Below are positions 44,935 through 54,668 of a DNA stretch of 64,000 bases, piece by piece (the first letter of the stretch is position 1; the number at the start of each line of letters is the position of its first letter). Source of the stretch: Paraburkholderia sp. PGU19 (GTDB taxonomy: Bacteria > Pseudomonadota > Gammaproteobacteria > Burkholderiales > Burkholderiaceae); NCBI RefSeq assembly GCF_013426915.1, contig NZ_AP023180.1:806001-870000 (forward strand), given 5' to 3'. Both the position numbers and the translations under genes were made by a program. A model generated the notes under the pieces. That model did no database searches. It was given only the letters and a program-made list of their open reading frames with translations, and was not told the origin of the DNA.

Positions 44935-45647
44935 ACGCGCGCGAACGCATGCTCGGACGGTTGCGCGCCGCTGCGCCCGCCCAGGTTTCAAGCGACGATC
45001 TGAAACGCCTCGATCAACAGATCGATCTGCATTACGACAGCCGCCGCTTCGCGCTGCCGATTCAGGCTTTGATCGAATCGATGCAGGCGGCGCTCGCCGC
45101 CTCGCATGCCGAAGTGTTTCGCGCGACGGAGCGCACGTGGCCCGCGTTGATCGCGCAACGTCTGCTCGATGCGAACGTGAAGCGCCTGTTGCTCGATACG
45201 TCGCGCGCGGAAGGCGCTGCGTTGAAGCAGGCGCTGCCCGCTTCCGTGGTAACACGCAACTACGATCAGCCGATCGAAAACTGGAAAGCCGAACTGTTCG
45301 ATACCGTCGATGCCGGCTTCACAGTCGCGCGCTCAGGTCTCGCGTCGACGGGCACGCTGATCGTCGCGCCCGACGCCGGTTCGCCGCGCACGATGTCGCT
45401 CGTGCCCCCGCTGCATATCGCGCTCGTCTACGCGCATTCGCTGCACGCCGATCTGCATGCGGCGATGCGTGCCGAGCACTGGCACACTGGCATGCCGACC
45501 AATCTCGTGATGATCTCCGGCCCGTCCAAGACTTCCGATATCCAGCAGACGCTCGCCTATGGCGCGCATGGCCCGCGCGAACTGTGGGTCGTGATCGTCG
45601 AACCTCAGGCCGACGCAGCCGTCGCTACGGATGGAGACGCAGCATGA
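44931..45647 (+). CDS. lutC: Lactate utilization protein LutC/LldG
   Basis: A 238-residue LUD-domain protein: FDTVDAGFTVARSGLASTGT, LIVAPDAGSPRTMSLVPPLH and MISGPSKTSDIQQTLAYGAH, which are the conserved LutC segments. It is a soluble subunit of the LutABC lactate oxidase. The ATG at 44931 lies in the ATGA overlap with the lutA stop, and its own stop overlaps the lutB start the same way, so all three are translationally coupled. Confidence 0.93.
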   Translation: MNARERMLGRLRAAAPAQVSSDDLKRLDQQIDLHYDSRRFALPIQALIESMQAALAASHAEVFRATERTWPALIAQRLLDANVKRLLLDTSRAEGAALKQALPASVVTRNYDQPIENWKAELFDTVDAGFTVARSGLASTGTLIVAPDAGSPRTMSLVPPLHIALVYAHSLHADLHAAMRAEHWHTGMPTNLVMISGPSKTSDIQQTLAYGAHGPRELWVVIVEPQADAAVATDGDAA

Positions 45648-47089
45648 ACGCCACCCCGATGCACTTCGTGCCGTCGCAGGACTTCAAGGCGCGCGCCCGC
45701 GCCGCGCTCGACGACCCGAAACTGCGCAGCAGCTTTCGCGGCGCGATGGACTTTCTGCAAACAAAACGCCGCGCGCAGTTTCCCGACGACGACGAGTTGC
45801 AGCATCTGCGCGATCTCGGCGAAGCGGTGCGGCGTCATGCGCTGTCACGCCTGCCCGATCTGCTCGTACAACTCGAAGCCAATCTGACGGCGCGCGGCGT
45901 CCACGTGCATTGGGCCGAAACAGCCGCCGATGCGAACGCGATCATTCACGGCATCGCGCAATCGCGCGACGCGAAGCGCGTGATCAAGGGCAAGTCGATG
46001 GCGAGCGAGGAAATCGAGCTCAACCATTACCTCGAAGCGCGCGGCATCGACTGCATCGAATCGGATATGGGCGAGTACATCGTGCAGCTTGCGCATGAAA
46101 AGCCGTCGCATATCGTGATGCCCGCGATCCACAAGACGAAGGCCGATATCGCCGAACTGTTCGAGCAGCACATTCCCGACACGCGCTATACGGAAGACGT
46201 CGACGAGTTGATCCAGACGGGACGCCGCGCGTTGCGCCGCGCATTCGTCGATGCCGACATCGGCCTGTCGGGCGTCAACTTCGCGGCAGCGGACACGGGC
46301 ACGCTCTGGCTCGTCGAGAACGAAGGCAACGGACGCCTGTCGACCACGGTGCCCGACGTGCATATCGCGATCATGGGCATGGAGAAAGTGGTCGAGAAGC
46401 TGTCGCATATCGTGCCGCTGTCTAGCCTCTTGACGCGCTCCGCCACGGGCCAGGCGATCACAACGTACTTCAATCTGATCACCGGGCCGCGCCGCGAAGG
46501 CGAGCGCGACGGCCCGCGTGAAATGCATGTGGTGCTGCTCGACAATGGCCGCACGCAGGCTTATGCGGACGAGCAACTGCGCGCGACGTTGCAATGCATC
46601 CGCTGCGGTGCGTGCATGAACCATTGCCCCGTGTACACACGCATCGGTGGACACACGTATGGCACGACGTATCCGGGGCCCATCGGCAAGATCATTTCGC
46701 CGCATCTGCTCGGCCTCGAAGAGACTGCCGACCTGCCGACGGCATCGAGCCTGTGCGGCGCATGCGGCGAAGTGTGCCCGGTGCGCATTCCGATTCCCGA
46801 ACTGCTGGTGCGCCTGCGCACGGAAGCGAATCGCAGTCCAGACGAAGTGGTCGCGCATCCGCTGCGCGGACAGGGCGCGAAGTTCAGCCGCGAGGAACAG
46901 TTCGTGTGGCGCTTCTGGAGCGGCGCATTCGCGCATCCGCGTGCGTACAAGGTGCTGCGCTGGGCGGCGACGAGGCTGCGCGCATTCGCGCCGAAGAACC
47001 AGATGGGCTGGACCCGCCATCGCGAGCCGCTGAAGCCCGCAGCGCGCAGTCTGCATGATCTGATGCGCGAGCGCGGACAGCCCGAGTAA
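45644..47089 (+). CDS. lutB: Lactate utilization iron-sulfur protein LutB/LldF
   Basis: A 481-residue protein. The N-terminal LUD domain contains KGKSMASEEIELNHYLEARG and NEGNGRLSTTVPDVHIAIMG. The C-terminal part holds two [4Fe-4S] motifs, CIRCGACMNHCPVY and CGACGEVCPVRIP, as in bacterial ferredoxins. It carries electrons in the LutABC complex. Gene order here is lutA-lutC-lutB, different from Bacillus but usual in proteobacteria. It is followed 114 bp later by the permease. Confidence 0.94.
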   Translation: MNATPMHFVPSQDFKARARAALDDPKLRSSFRGAMDFLQTKRRAQFPDDDELQHLRDLGEAVRRHALSRLPDLLVQLEANLTARGVHVHWAETAADANAIIHGIAQSRDAKRVIKGKSMASEEIELNHYLEARGIDCIESDMGEYIVQLAHEKPSHIVMPAIHKTKADIAELFEQHIPDTRYTEDVDELIQTGRRALRRAFVDADIGLSGVNFAAADTGTLWLVENEGNGRLSTTVPDVHIAIMGMEKVVEKLSHIVPLSSLLTRSATGQAITTYFNLITGPRREGERDGPREMHVVLLDNGRTQAYADEQLRATLQCIRCGACMNHCPVYTRIGGHTYGTTYPGPIGKIISPHLLGLEETADLPTASSLCGACGEVCPVRIPIPELLVRLRTEANRSPDEVVAHPLRGQGAKFSREEQFVWRFWSGAFAHPRAYKVLRWAATRLRAFAPKNQMGWTRHREPLKPAARSLHDLMRERGQPE

Positions 47090-47203
47090 CGCGCTTCCGA
47101 TCCCTTGGATCAACACGCGTGCATCGCCTCGATGGCGATGCAGTGGATGCGGCTGCGCGCCGCCGACAAGAATTCATTGACAGCATATTCGGAGGAGACC
47201 GAC

Positions 47204-48919
47204 ATGCACCCGTGGTATCAGACCTACCTGCCCCTCGGCAGCCTCTGGCTATCCGCGCTCGCGGCCAGCATCCCCATCATCTTTTTCTTCGTCGCGCTGG
47301 CGGGACTGCGGCTGAAGGGTCATGTCGCGGCGGCGGGGACGCTGGCGCTGTCACTCGCCGTCGCGATCTTCGCGTACGGCATGCCGGCGCAGCAGGCGTT
47401 CGCGGCGGCGGGCTTCGGCTTCGCCTATGGCTTGTGGCCAATCGCGTGGATCATCGTGACGGCCGTGTTCCTTTACAAGCTCGTCGTCAAGACCGGACAG
47501 TTCGACGTAATCCGCGCATCCGTGCTCGCGCTGACGGACGATCAGCGCCTGCAACTGCTGCTGATCGGCTTTTCGTTCGGCGCGTTTCTCGAAGGCGCGG
47601 CCGGCTTCGGCGCGCCCGTTGCGATCACGGCGGCGCTGCTGGTCGGGCTGGGTTTCGATCCGCTGAAGGCGGCGGGCCTGTGCCTGATCGCGAACACCGC
47701 GCCTGTTGCGTTCGGCGCGATGGGTATTCCTATCATCGTCGCGGGCCAGGTGACGGGCATCGATCCGTTCCTGATCGGCGCGACGGCGGGCCGCCAGTTG
47801 CCGCTGCTTTCGCTCGCCGTGCCGTTCTGGCTCGTGTTCATGATGGACGGCAAGCGCGGCCTCAAGGAAACGTGGCCGGCTGCACTGGTCGCGGGCGGCA
47901 GTTTCGCCGTCACGCAATACTTCACGTCGAATCACATCGGGCCTGAACTCCCCGACATCACGTCGGCGCTCGTCAGCCTCGTTGCGCTCGCGTCGTTCCT
48001 GAAGGTCTGGCAGCCGCGCCGCGCGCGCGATACGACACGCGGTGCTGTTAGCGGCGGCGCAGCGGCCTTGTCGGGATTCGGTGGTGGCTTTGGCGGTGGT
48101 TCGAATGGCGCAGCGGGCGTCAGCCGTCGCGCGTCGCCTTATACGCTTGCGCAGACCATCCGCGCATGGGCGCCGTTCGGCATTCTGACTGCGGTCGTCA
48201 CCGTCTGGAGCCTGCAGCCGTTCAAGGCGCTGTTCGCCGCGAAGGGCGCGCTCGCCTGGAGCATCCTCAAGTTCAAGGTTCCCGCGCTCGATCAACTCGT
48301 GATGAAGACGGCGCCCATCGTCGCTACGCCGAAAGCGTACGAAGCCGTGCTCAAGATCGATCTGCTCTCGGCAGTCGGCACGGCCATCCTCGTGACGGCG
48401 CTGATCTCGATGGTGTTGCTGCGCGTGAAGCCGCGCGACGCGCTCGCAACGTTCGGCGAAACGGTGAAGGAACTGCGCCGCCCGGTGTTGTCGATCGGTC
48501 TGGTTCTGTCGTTCGCGTTCGTTGCGAACTACTCGGGAATGTCGTCGACGCTCGCGCTACTGCTCGCTGGAACGGGCGCCGCGTTCCCGTTCTTCTCGCC
48601 TGTGCTCGGCTGGCTCGGCGTGTTCCTGACGGGTTCGGATACGTCGTCGAATGCGCTGTTCTGCTCGCTTCAGCACGCAACCGCGCATCAGATCGGCGTG
48701 TCGGACACCTTGCTCGTGGCCGCGAACACGACGGGCGGCGTGACGGGCAAGATGATTTCGCCGCAGTCGATTGCTGTTGCCTGCGCGGCGACGGGGCTCG
48801 TCGGACGCGAGTCGGAGTTGTTCCGCTTCACGGTGCGGCATAGTTTGCTGTTCGCGCTGATCGTCGGTCTGATCACGTTGTTGCAGGCTTATGTGCTGCC
48901 GGGCATGTTGCCGGGTTGA
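47204..48919 (+). CDS. lldP: L-lactate permease
   Basis: A 571-residue inner-membrane carrier of the LctP family with 12 or more hydrophobic helices. Conserved segments include [54 protein letters not shown] and [27 protein letters not shown] precedes the ATG at 47204. A glycine-rich loop ([19 protein letters not shown], around residue 285) is unusual for the family. It imports lactate for LutABC and completes the operon. Confidence 0.93.
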   Translation: MHPWYQTYLPLGSLWLSALAASIPIIFFFVALAGLRLKGHVAAAGTLALSLAVAIFAYGMPAQQAFAAAGFGFAYGLWPIAWIIVTAVFLYKLVVKTGQFDVIRASVLALTDDQRLQLLLIGFSFGAFLEGAAGFGAPVAITAALLVGLGFDPLKAAGLCLIANTAPVAFGAMGIPIIVAGQVTGIDPFLIGATAGRQLPLLSLAVPFWLVFMMDGKRGLKETWPAALVAGGSFAVTQYFTSNHIGPELPDITSALVSLVALASFLKVWQPRRARDTTRGAVSGGAAALSGFGGGFGGGSNGAAGVSRRASPYTLAQTIRAWAPFGILTAVVTVWSLQPFKALFAAKGALAWSILKFKVPALDQLVMKTAPIVATPKAYEAVLKIDLLSAVGTAILVTALISMVLLRVKPRDALATFGETVKELRRPVLSIGLVLSFAFVANYSGMSSTLALLLAGTGAAFPFFSPVLGWLGVFLTGSDTSSNALFCSLQHATAHQIGVSDTLLVAANTTGGVTGKMISPQSIAVACAATGLVGRESELFRFTVRHSLLFALIVGLITLLQAYVLPGMLPG

Positions 48920-48943
48920 AATTCTGCTCGCACCGTAACTGAT

Positions 48944-48971
48944 GAACGCCCGCTCTCTAACGCGGGCGTTC
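48944..48971. terminator. Shared hairpin between lldP and the LysR gene
   Basis: GAACGCCCGC (48944-48953) pairs with GCGGGCGTTC (48962-48971). It overlaps the LysR stop codon. It has no T-run on either strand, but its place between convergent genes fits a bidirectional terminator. Confidence 0.45.
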
Positions 48972-49853
48972 TGCATATGGCTCGCCGAGAAACCACGCCT
49001 TCAACGTCGCCGCACCCGGCTTGAGATCGATCGATTCGGGATGTACGAGGTAGTACGCGGTCTTCAAAGGCAGACTCTGACCGAATGGATCGATCAGCGT
49101 CTTCGCCTCCGTCTCCGCTTCCGTCAATACCGCGCTCGTCAGCACGACGCCCTGTCCACGCGCGGCGGCTTCGATCGCCATCAGCGACTGGTCGAAATGA
49201 ATGCCTGCCAAGCCGTCGATCTGCCGCACAGACAGCTTGCTGAATTTCTTCAGCCACGTCGTCCAGTGCGGATGCAGCGTGTTGTGCAACAGCGTTGCGC
49301 GTTGCAGATCGTCGGGACCTTTCAGCTTCAGCCGTCTCGCATACGATGGGCTGCAATAGACGCGTGCTTCATCGGCATGCAGCAGTTGCACATGCAGATC
49401 GGGCGCGTTGCCGTCGAAATAACGCACGGCCAGATCGATCGACTGCAATTCGAAATCGACCATCGCGGTCGTCGTATTCAGTTCCAGCGCGATGTCTGGA
49501 TGCGCAATCAGAAAGTCCGTCATGCGCGGCGCGAACCATTTGGCCGCGAAACTGGGCGGCATCGATACGCGCACGCCCTTGCTCTGGTTCTCGCGCACGC
49601 GTCGGCTTGCATGCATGATCTGCGCGAGCGCCGGCTGAATCTGTGCGTAGTAGGCGCGCGCTTCATCCGTTGGGATGATCTGTCGCACCTGACGCGCGAA
49701 CAGCGCGACGCCGAGCCACGCCTCGAGCTTCTGGATCTGCTGGCCCACAGCACCGGGCGTCACGTTCAGTTCATCGGACGCTGCAGAAAAACTGTTCAGG
49801 CGCATCGCGGATTCGAATGCGATCAGCGCTTTTAACGGTGGCATTGCTGACAT
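48957..49853 (-). CDS. LysR-family regulator (GcvA-like)
   Basis: A 298-residue protein beginning MSAMPPLKALIAFESAMRLN, then ELNVTPGAVGQQIQKLEAWL, the N-terminal style of GcvA-like LysR proteins. The effector domain has DFELQSIDLAVRYFDG. It is divergent from an EamA exporter gene with a palindrome between, so it probably controls that gene and itself. The ATG at 49853 is preferred over the longer frame beginning at 49928. Confidence 0.88.
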   Translation of the reverse strand: MSAMPPLKALIAFESAMRLNSFSAASDELNVTPGAVGQQIQKLEAWLGVALFARQVRQIIPTDEARAYYAQIQPALAQIMHASRRVRENQSKGVRVSMPPSFAAKWFAPRMTDFLIAHPDIALELNTTTAMVDFELQSIDLAVRYFDGNAPDLHVQLLHADEARVYCSPSYARRLKLKGPDDLQRATLLHNTLHPHWTTWLKKFSKLSVRQIDGLAGIHFDQSLMAIEAAARGQGVVLTSAVLTEAETEAKTLIDPFGQSLPLKTAYYLVHPESIDLKPGAATLKAWFLGEPYAERPR

Positions 49854-49882
49854 AGGATAGTTTTTCTGCAGTATCGACGAGA

Positions 49883-49895
49883 ACAAATCGTTTGT
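49883..49895. promoter_or_regulatory. Palindrome ACAAA-TCG-TTTGT in the LysR/EamA divergent region
   Basis: A perfect 13-bp inverted repeat midway between the two divergent starts. It is a candidate binding site for the adjacent LysR protein. Confidence 0.4.
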
Positions 49896-49954
49896 ACCGC
49901 ATCCGTGCGCACAGCACAATCGGCGCATCGTCCTTGCATCCGATGGTGTTTGCC

Positions 49955-50866
49955 ATGAATCCCGCTTATCTCGCGTTCGCGCTGCTCGGCCTGATCTGGG
50001 GCAGCAATTTTCTTTTCATGAAGTGGGCCAGCCTATGGATCACGCCCGCGCAGATCGTGTTCCTGCGCGTGCTGTTCGGATTTTTGCCGCTGCTCGTCTA
50101 CGCGTTCGCGACGAAAGCGCTCGCATGGAAACAGCTGCGCCATGCGCATCACTTCGTCGTCATGTCGCTGCTTGCGACAAGCGTTTACTACTATGCGTTT
50201 GCCAAAGGCGCGTCGCTGTTGCTGTCGAGCGTGGCGGGCATGTTGAGCGGCGCCATTCCGCTTTTCTCGTTTGTCTCCGCGTGGGCGCTGTTGCGTGCGG
50301 AACGCCCCAGCCCACGCATGATGGTCGGCGTGGTGTGCGGCTTCGTTGGCGTATTGATGATCGCGCGGCCGTGGAATGGCGCCGTCGCGAGCGTCGATCT
50401 CAGCGGCGTCGCGTACATGGCGGCGGGATCGCTGAGCGTGGGCTGCTCGTTCGTCTACGCACGGCGCTTTCTGTCGAAGCTCGACATGTCGCCCGTCGCG
50501 CTGTCAACGTGGCAAATCGGCTTTGCGCTGTTGACGATTGCCTGCGTGACGCCGTTCGACGGCATCACCCGCATCGTGCACGACGCGCGCGCCACCGTCG
50601 GCCTCGTGCTCGGGCTCGGACTGCTCGGCACGGGCGTCGCGTATATCCTGTACTACTTCATCGTGCAGCGGCTCGGCGCGATCGCGGCTTCGAGCGTCAC
50701 GTATATTCCGCCCGTCATCGCTTTGGGAATCGGCGTGCTGGTCGCGCACGAACCGATTCATCCGCTCGATCTGCTCGCGATGGCCTGCATTCTCGGCGGT
50801 GTGTTCCTGCTGCAAAGCGGGCGTAGTCCGCAAAAAACTGCGACCGTGGCGCGACGCACCGCGTAA
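49955..50866 (+). CDS. EamA/DMT-superfamily transporter
   Basis: A 303-residue membrane protein with ten predicted helices and two EamA repeats: AYLAFALLGLIWGSNFLFMK at the start, and GLGLLGTGVAYILYYFIVQR with ASSVTYIPPVIALGIGVLVA in the second half. These are usually metabolite or amino-acid exporters; the substrate is unknown. Starts at 49943 and 49955 are both possible and neither has a clear ribosome-binding site. It ends 3 bp from the convergent piuC gene. Confidence 0.88.
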   Translation: MNPAYLAFALLGLIWGSNFLFMKWASLWITPAQIVFLRVLFGFLPLLVYAFATKALAWKQLRHAHHFVVMSLLATSVYYYAFAKGASLLLSSVAGMLSGAIPLFSFVSAWALLRAERPSPRMMVGVVCGFVGVLMIARPWNGAVASVDLSGVAYMAAGSLSVGCSFVYARRFLSKLDMSPVALSTWQIGFALLTIACVTPFDGITRIVHDARATVGLVLGLGLLGTGVAYILYYFIVQRLGAIAASSVTYIPPVIALGIGVLVAHEPIHPLDLLAMACILGGVFLLQSGRSPQKTATVARRTA

Positions 50867-50869
50867 CTG

Positions 50870-51553
50870 TCAGGTCTCGCTCCACATGCGCAGCAGGTTG
50901 TGATAACAGCCCACCAGCGTGCGGCGCGCCACTTCATCGCCATTCGATGCATTGAGACGTTGTATCGCGCCATCGAGATCAAACAGCATCGCGCGTTGCG
51001 TGTCGTCGCGCACGAGACTTTGCGCCCAGAAGAAACTCGACACGCGCGCGCCGCGCGTCACGGGCCGCACCTGATGCAGGCTCGTGCCCGGATACACAAT
51101 GGCGTGTCCGGCAGGCAGCTTCACTTCCTGCACGCCGAAGGTATCTTCGACCAGCAGTTCGCCGCCGTCGTATTCGTCCGGCGGCGTGAGAAACAGCGTG
51201 ATCGAAATATCGGTGCGTACGCGCACGCCGCTGCCCGGCACGATCCGGATCGCGCCATCGACATGACTGCCGAAATGCATCCCGCCTTCATAGCGGTTGA
51301 ACAACGGCGGATACACCTTGTTCGGCAATGCGGCGCTGATGAAAAGCGGGTGACGCTCCAGCGATGCGACGATCCGGTCGCCCATTTCCAGAGCGATCGG
51401 CGAGCCTTCCGCGATCTGCTGGTTGCGCTTGACGGGCGCGCCCTGGTAGCCGGCCGTCGCGCGGCCATCCACCCATACGTCGCTGGCTTCGAGCGCCGCG
51501 CGCATCGCGGCGGCTTCGGCGGGACTCAGTACGTCGGGGATCGAGACAATCAT
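50870..51553 (-). CDS. piuC: PKHD-type Fe(II)/2-oxoglutarate hydroxylase PiuC
   Basis: A 227-residue dioxygenase of the PiuC/YbiX family. The double-stranded beta-helix has the iron-binding facial triad in [11 protein letters not shown] (His-x-Asp) and SLHQVRPV (distal His). The nearby Arg in [16 protein letters not shown] would hold 2-oxoglutarate. PiuC genes are normally next to TonB siderophore receptors, as here (100 bp downstream of one, same strand). Its substrate is unknown, but it is probably part of the iron-starvation response. Confidence 0.92.
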   Translation of the reverse strand: MIVSIPDVLSPAEAAAMRAALEASDVWVDGRATAGYQGAPVKRNQQIAEGSPIALEMGDRIVASLERHPLFISAALPNKVYPPLFNRYEGGMHFGSHVDGAIRIVPGSGVRVRTDISITLFLTPPDEYDGGELLVEDTFGVQEVKLPAGHAIVYPGTSLHQVRPVTRGARVSSFFWAQSLVRDDTQRAMLFDLDGAIQRLNASNGDEVARRTLVGCYHNLLRMWSET

Positions 51554-51582
51554 CGTTCAACGTTCCTGCATAAGCGGCCGCG

Positions 51583-51669
51583 CCGCGCGCTTCCGCATGA
51601 ATCGCTTCATGCGGGCAAGCGCGCGGCGTGCCGTGGGCTATCGCTTCGTGCGATCAGAAGAAGCGATAG
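51583..51669 (-). repeat. Two strong stem-loops between the TonB receptor gene and piuC
   Basis: The first, 51583-51626, pairs CCGCGCGCTTCCGCATGAA with its complement over 19 bp, with only a 2-base bulge and the loop TCGC. The second, 51638-51669, pairs CTATCGCTTC with GAAGCGATAG across the receptor's stop codon. Neither has a T-run. They could attenuate or stabilise parts of a shared mRNA. Confidence 0.55.
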
Positions 51670-53891
51670 TTTAGCGTCGCGAGGAACGTACGGCCGTAAC
51701 CCGGCACCGCGCGTCCACCGTCGGACGGAATCAGCGCGTCGTAGTAGTTCTTGTCCGTCAGGTTCAACACGTTGATCTGGACGTCGTAACGCTTCGCGTG
51801 ATAAGCCGCCATCGCATCCCAACGCGTGTAGCCGCCAACCTGCACGAGGTTGTTGTTCGCCGCATAGCGCGACGACATGTACGTCGGACCGCCGCCGATT
51901 TCCCAATGCGGCGTGAACGCGTACGTGGTCCACAGCGTCAGCGTATTGCGCGGCGTGTTCGCGGGCGTCTTGCCTTGCGTGCCGTCGAACGCCTGCAGGA
52001 TCACGCCGTCCATGTACGTGTAGCCGCCGAACACCTGCCACTTGTCGGTGATGTGGCCGGCCAGGCCGAGTTGATAGCCGCGCACGCGGATATCGCCGTC
52101 GAGCGTGTAGCTGCCGTCCGGGTTCGCGGTACGCGCATTCGTCTTTTCGATGTTGAAAAGCGATTGCGTAACGGACAGGCCGCCGCCAAGCAGATCCAGC
52201 TTCGCGCCGACTTCATACGACTTGTTGTGCTCGGGCGGCAGGTTCTGCTGCCCATTCGTGAGCGTCAACGCTTCGAGCGACGGATCGAACGACGTGCCGT
52301 ACGACACGTAGTACGACTGCCAGTCGGCCGGCTGATAAATGATGCCGCCGCGCACGCTGGTGAAGTAGTTGGTCTGCGTCGCATAACCGGGCAGGTTGAT
52401 CGAGTTCTTGATCGATGCCTCGTAACGGTCCCAGCGCACGCCGCCGACCACTTTCCAGTGCTCGCCGAGCGATATCGTGTCGTTCAAATAGAGGCCCACG
52501 CCATTCGCGCTCGATTCCGCGAGATTGGTCGCCACTTCCTTCACGTTCGCAGGACGCGGCGTGTACGGCGGATCGATCAACGGCACCACGCCGATCGTGT
52601 TCGACGTCATGCCCGGCGAAGTCGCGGTGAAGGTCTGGTTGCTATATGTTTCGTGACTCAGATCGACGCCGGCGAGCAGGTCGTGCCTGACCGGGCCCGT
52701 GTTGAACTTCCACTCGACGTCGGTCGAGTTGTAGACCGAATGGTCGTTGATGTTGCGGTCCTTGCCCTGCAGCTTGACGAACAGCTTCGACGGATCGATG
52801 TTCGTGAAGTTGCCATTGGCGAGTGCCGTCGACGTCGAGAGCGGCCCGGTCAGCACGGCCGCCGCGTTGGTCGCGCGCGCTTCCGTGCTGTAGTGGCTGA
52901 ACTGCGTCTGGTTGCGCACTGTCACGTCGTCGTTGAAGCGGTGCTTGATGCGCGCGCTGAAGGTCTGCACGTCCTGAATCGTGCGGTCGTCGGTGTAGCC
53001 GTAGAACGTGCCGCGATTCACCGGCGCGGGATGGCCGTTCAGCGGCGGAACGCCGTAGTCGGGTTGATCGCGGTTGTGCTGGATCAGCGCGGACAACGTG
53101 ATCTCCGTCGGCGTGCCGATGCCGAACTTCACTTCGGGCGCGACGCCATAGTCCTTGTTCTTCATCACGTCGCGCGACGAGCCGAGGCTCTGGCCGAATG
53201 CGTTGATACGGAACGCGGAGGTATCGGTGATCGGCGTGTCGAGGTCGACCGTGGTGCGGTAACGGTCATGCGTGCCCGCCTGCACGGAGACGTCGGCGCG
53301 CTTTTTCAGCTGCGGCTCCTTGCTGACCTGGTTGATCACGCCGCCCGTCGAGCCGCGTCCGAAGTACAGCGACGACGGGCCATACAGCACGTCGATCGAT
53401 TCGAGGTTGAACGTGTCGCGATAGTACTGGCCGCGATCGCGGAAACCGTCGAGGTAAATGTCGGTGCGCGCCGAGAAGCCGCGCAGGTTGATGTTGTTGC
53501 CGATCTGCCCGCCTTCGGCGGCGCCGATCGTAATGCCAGGCACGTTGCGCAGCGCGTCGGAGAACGAGTTTGCGGCCTGCGACTGCAACACGGCCTTCGG
53601 GATGACGGTGACAGCCTGCGGAATATCGCGCAGCGCGGTCGGCACCTTGGCGCCGACACTGGCTGTTTCCGGCTGGAAGTCGTTGGCGTTGTCGGTCTGC
53701 CCGGTCACCTTGACGGCGGGCAGTGTGTTGCTTTCGGAAGGCTGGCTGGCCGAGGGCTGGCTGGCGGGAGAAGCGGACGTTGCAGCCTGGGCAACCTGTA
53801 CTGCCGGAGTGGCTGGCGTCGTCGTTTGAGCGTAGAGCGGCGTCGCAAAGACGGCCATGACGGCCGCTGCGAGTGGCGTGGTTCGAAGCAT
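51654..53891 (-). CDS. TonB-dependent siderophore receptor
   Basis: A 745-residue outer-membrane receptor. The signal peptide is MLRTTPLAAAVMAVFATPLY ending in A-Q. A TonB-box-like LPAVKVTGQ segment follows, then a plug domain (VPTALRDIPQAVTVIPKAVL, NINLRGFSARTDIYLDGFRD) and a 22-strand barrel ending in Phe (FLATLNYRFF). It resembles Fiu/PiuA catecholate receptors. The ATG at 53891 follows AGGGAATCGTG. A Fur-box-like sequence sits about 120 bp upstream and piuC follows, so iron control is expected. Confidence 0.93.
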   Translation of the reverse strand: MLRTTPLAAAVMAVFATPLYAQTTTPATPAVQVAQAATSASPASQPSASQPSESNTLPAVKVTGQTDNANDFQPETASVGAKVPTALRDIPQAVTVIPKAVLQSQAANSFSDALRNVPGITIGAAEGGQIGNNINLRGFSARTDIYLDGFRDRGQYYRDTFNLESIDVLYGPSSLYFGRGSTGGVINQVSKEPQLKKRADVSVQAGTHDRYRTTVDLDTPITDTSAFRINAFGQSLGSSRDVMKNKDYGVAPEVKFGIGTPTEITLSALIQHNRDQPDYGVPPLNGHPAPVNRGTFYGYTDDRTIQDVQTFSARIKHRFNDDVTVRNQTQFSHYSTEARATNAAAVLTGPLSTSTALANGNFTNIDPSKLFVKLQGKDRNINDHSVYNSTDVEWKFNTGPVRHDLLAGVDLSHETYSNQTFTATSPGMTSNTIGVVPLIDPPYTPRPANVKEVATNLAESSANGVGLYLNDTISLGEHWKVVGGVRWDRYEASIKNSINLPGYATQTNYFTSVRGGIIYQPADWQSYYVSYGTSFDPSLEALTLTNGQQNLPPEHNKSYEVGAKLDLLGGGLSVTQSLFNIEKTNARTANPDGSYTLDGDIRVRGYQLGLAGHITDKWQVFGGYTYMDGVILQAFDGTQGKTPANTPRNTLTLWTTYAFTPHWEIGGGPTYMSSRYAANNNLVQVGGYTRWDAMAAYHAKRYDVQINVLNLTDKNYYDALIPSDGGRAVPGYGRTFLATLNYRFF

Positions 53892-54010
53892 CACGATTCC
53901 CTGTCGTTGTAACTGATTTTTTCTTGGTGCAACGGGCGGTGCCTGCCCGTCCGGTTCGCGTCTTCGCGTGAACCGCCCCGCCGGTAGCTGCCTCCCCGGC
54001 CGGTCATTCT

Positions 54011-54032
54011 AAATGCGAATCGATATCATTAC
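54011..54032 (-). promoter_or_regulatory. Fur-box-like sequence upstream of the TonB receptor
   Basis: AAATGCGAATCGATATCATT, read as hexamers, partly fits the NATWAT pattern of Fur sites (the TGCGAAT start is common in Burkholderia Fur boxes). The match is imperfect. Confidence 0.45.
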
Positions 54033-54174
54033 ATGAACGGTAATGGTTCGCAATCATCCGTAACGCATGTGTGGTCATTGCGCATCAGTCGTTTAAATGA
54101 CAATTTGCTTTCGATAAATGGATGAGTCGTGTCTGTTTAATCACCCTGTCAAACTGAATAAAGCCAATAAAAAA

Positions 54175-54200
54175 CGGGCGGCGTCTTTCGACGCCGCCCG
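54175..54200. terminator. Strong bidirectional terminator without an obvious gene
   Basis: CGGGCGGCGTC-TTTC-GACGCCGCCCG, a perfect 11-bp stem. On the minus strand it is followed by TTTTTTATT; on the plus strand by CCTTGTTT. The nearest minus-strand gene before it would have to lie above 54200, where I find none. Confidence 0.75.
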
Positions 54201-54668
54201 CCTTGTTTACTTACAGAGAGCAAGTTGTCGGTCAGCGTAACAGAAGAAATCCGACACACTGGGTGGCTGTGCAATCGTCTGATCTGATCAAATCGCGGAC
54301 TGGAAAAGCGCAATTCGTGTGCGCAAGTCAATCGCATGCGCTCTATTTTCGCACGACGAAAAGACGGCACGCTTATGGTTTCTTAAGGTTCGTAACGTCC
54401 CTGTGTGAGCGCTCGCAAGCCGGAGGCGCTATTTACGAAGCACTCCATCCGTGAGTCCATTCAGAAAGGGCCTTGTTTTCCGGGGCTTTTCGCACGTTCC
54501 AGCCCGTATTCAAAGGAACCTGGATGAAACGCGAAGACGTGCGGGTATACGTTAATTTGTGCGCGCCGGTCAGCCTCGTTTACTGAACGAAAGCCAGGTC
54601 GTCCGAACTACTTTGATCAGACATGATCGAGGGGTTCGGACGTTGTTTGTCCGTACCGGAGGTGTAGC
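54201..54668. other. Gene-free region upstream of the BBE-type oxidase
   Basis: 468 bp with no convincing coding frame. An inverted repeat CGTCCGAAC (54600-54608) and GTTCGGACG (54634-54642), with TGATCA and TGATC inside it, lies about 30 bp before the oxidase start and may be an operator or a leader hairpin. The rest shows no clear signal. Confidence 0.4.

Noticed and set aside
45845..47116. 423-aa minus-strand frame
   Set aside because: Antisense to lutB; the plus-strand ferredoxin motifs settle the strand.
51798..53912. 704-aa plus-strand frame
   Set aside because: It lies antisense to the TonB receptor, which has clear plug and barrel motifs; the antisense product resembles nothing.
54149..54370. 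73-aa minus-strand frame across the orphan terminator
   Set aside because: The frame reads through the terminator hairpin and has no ribosome-binding site.
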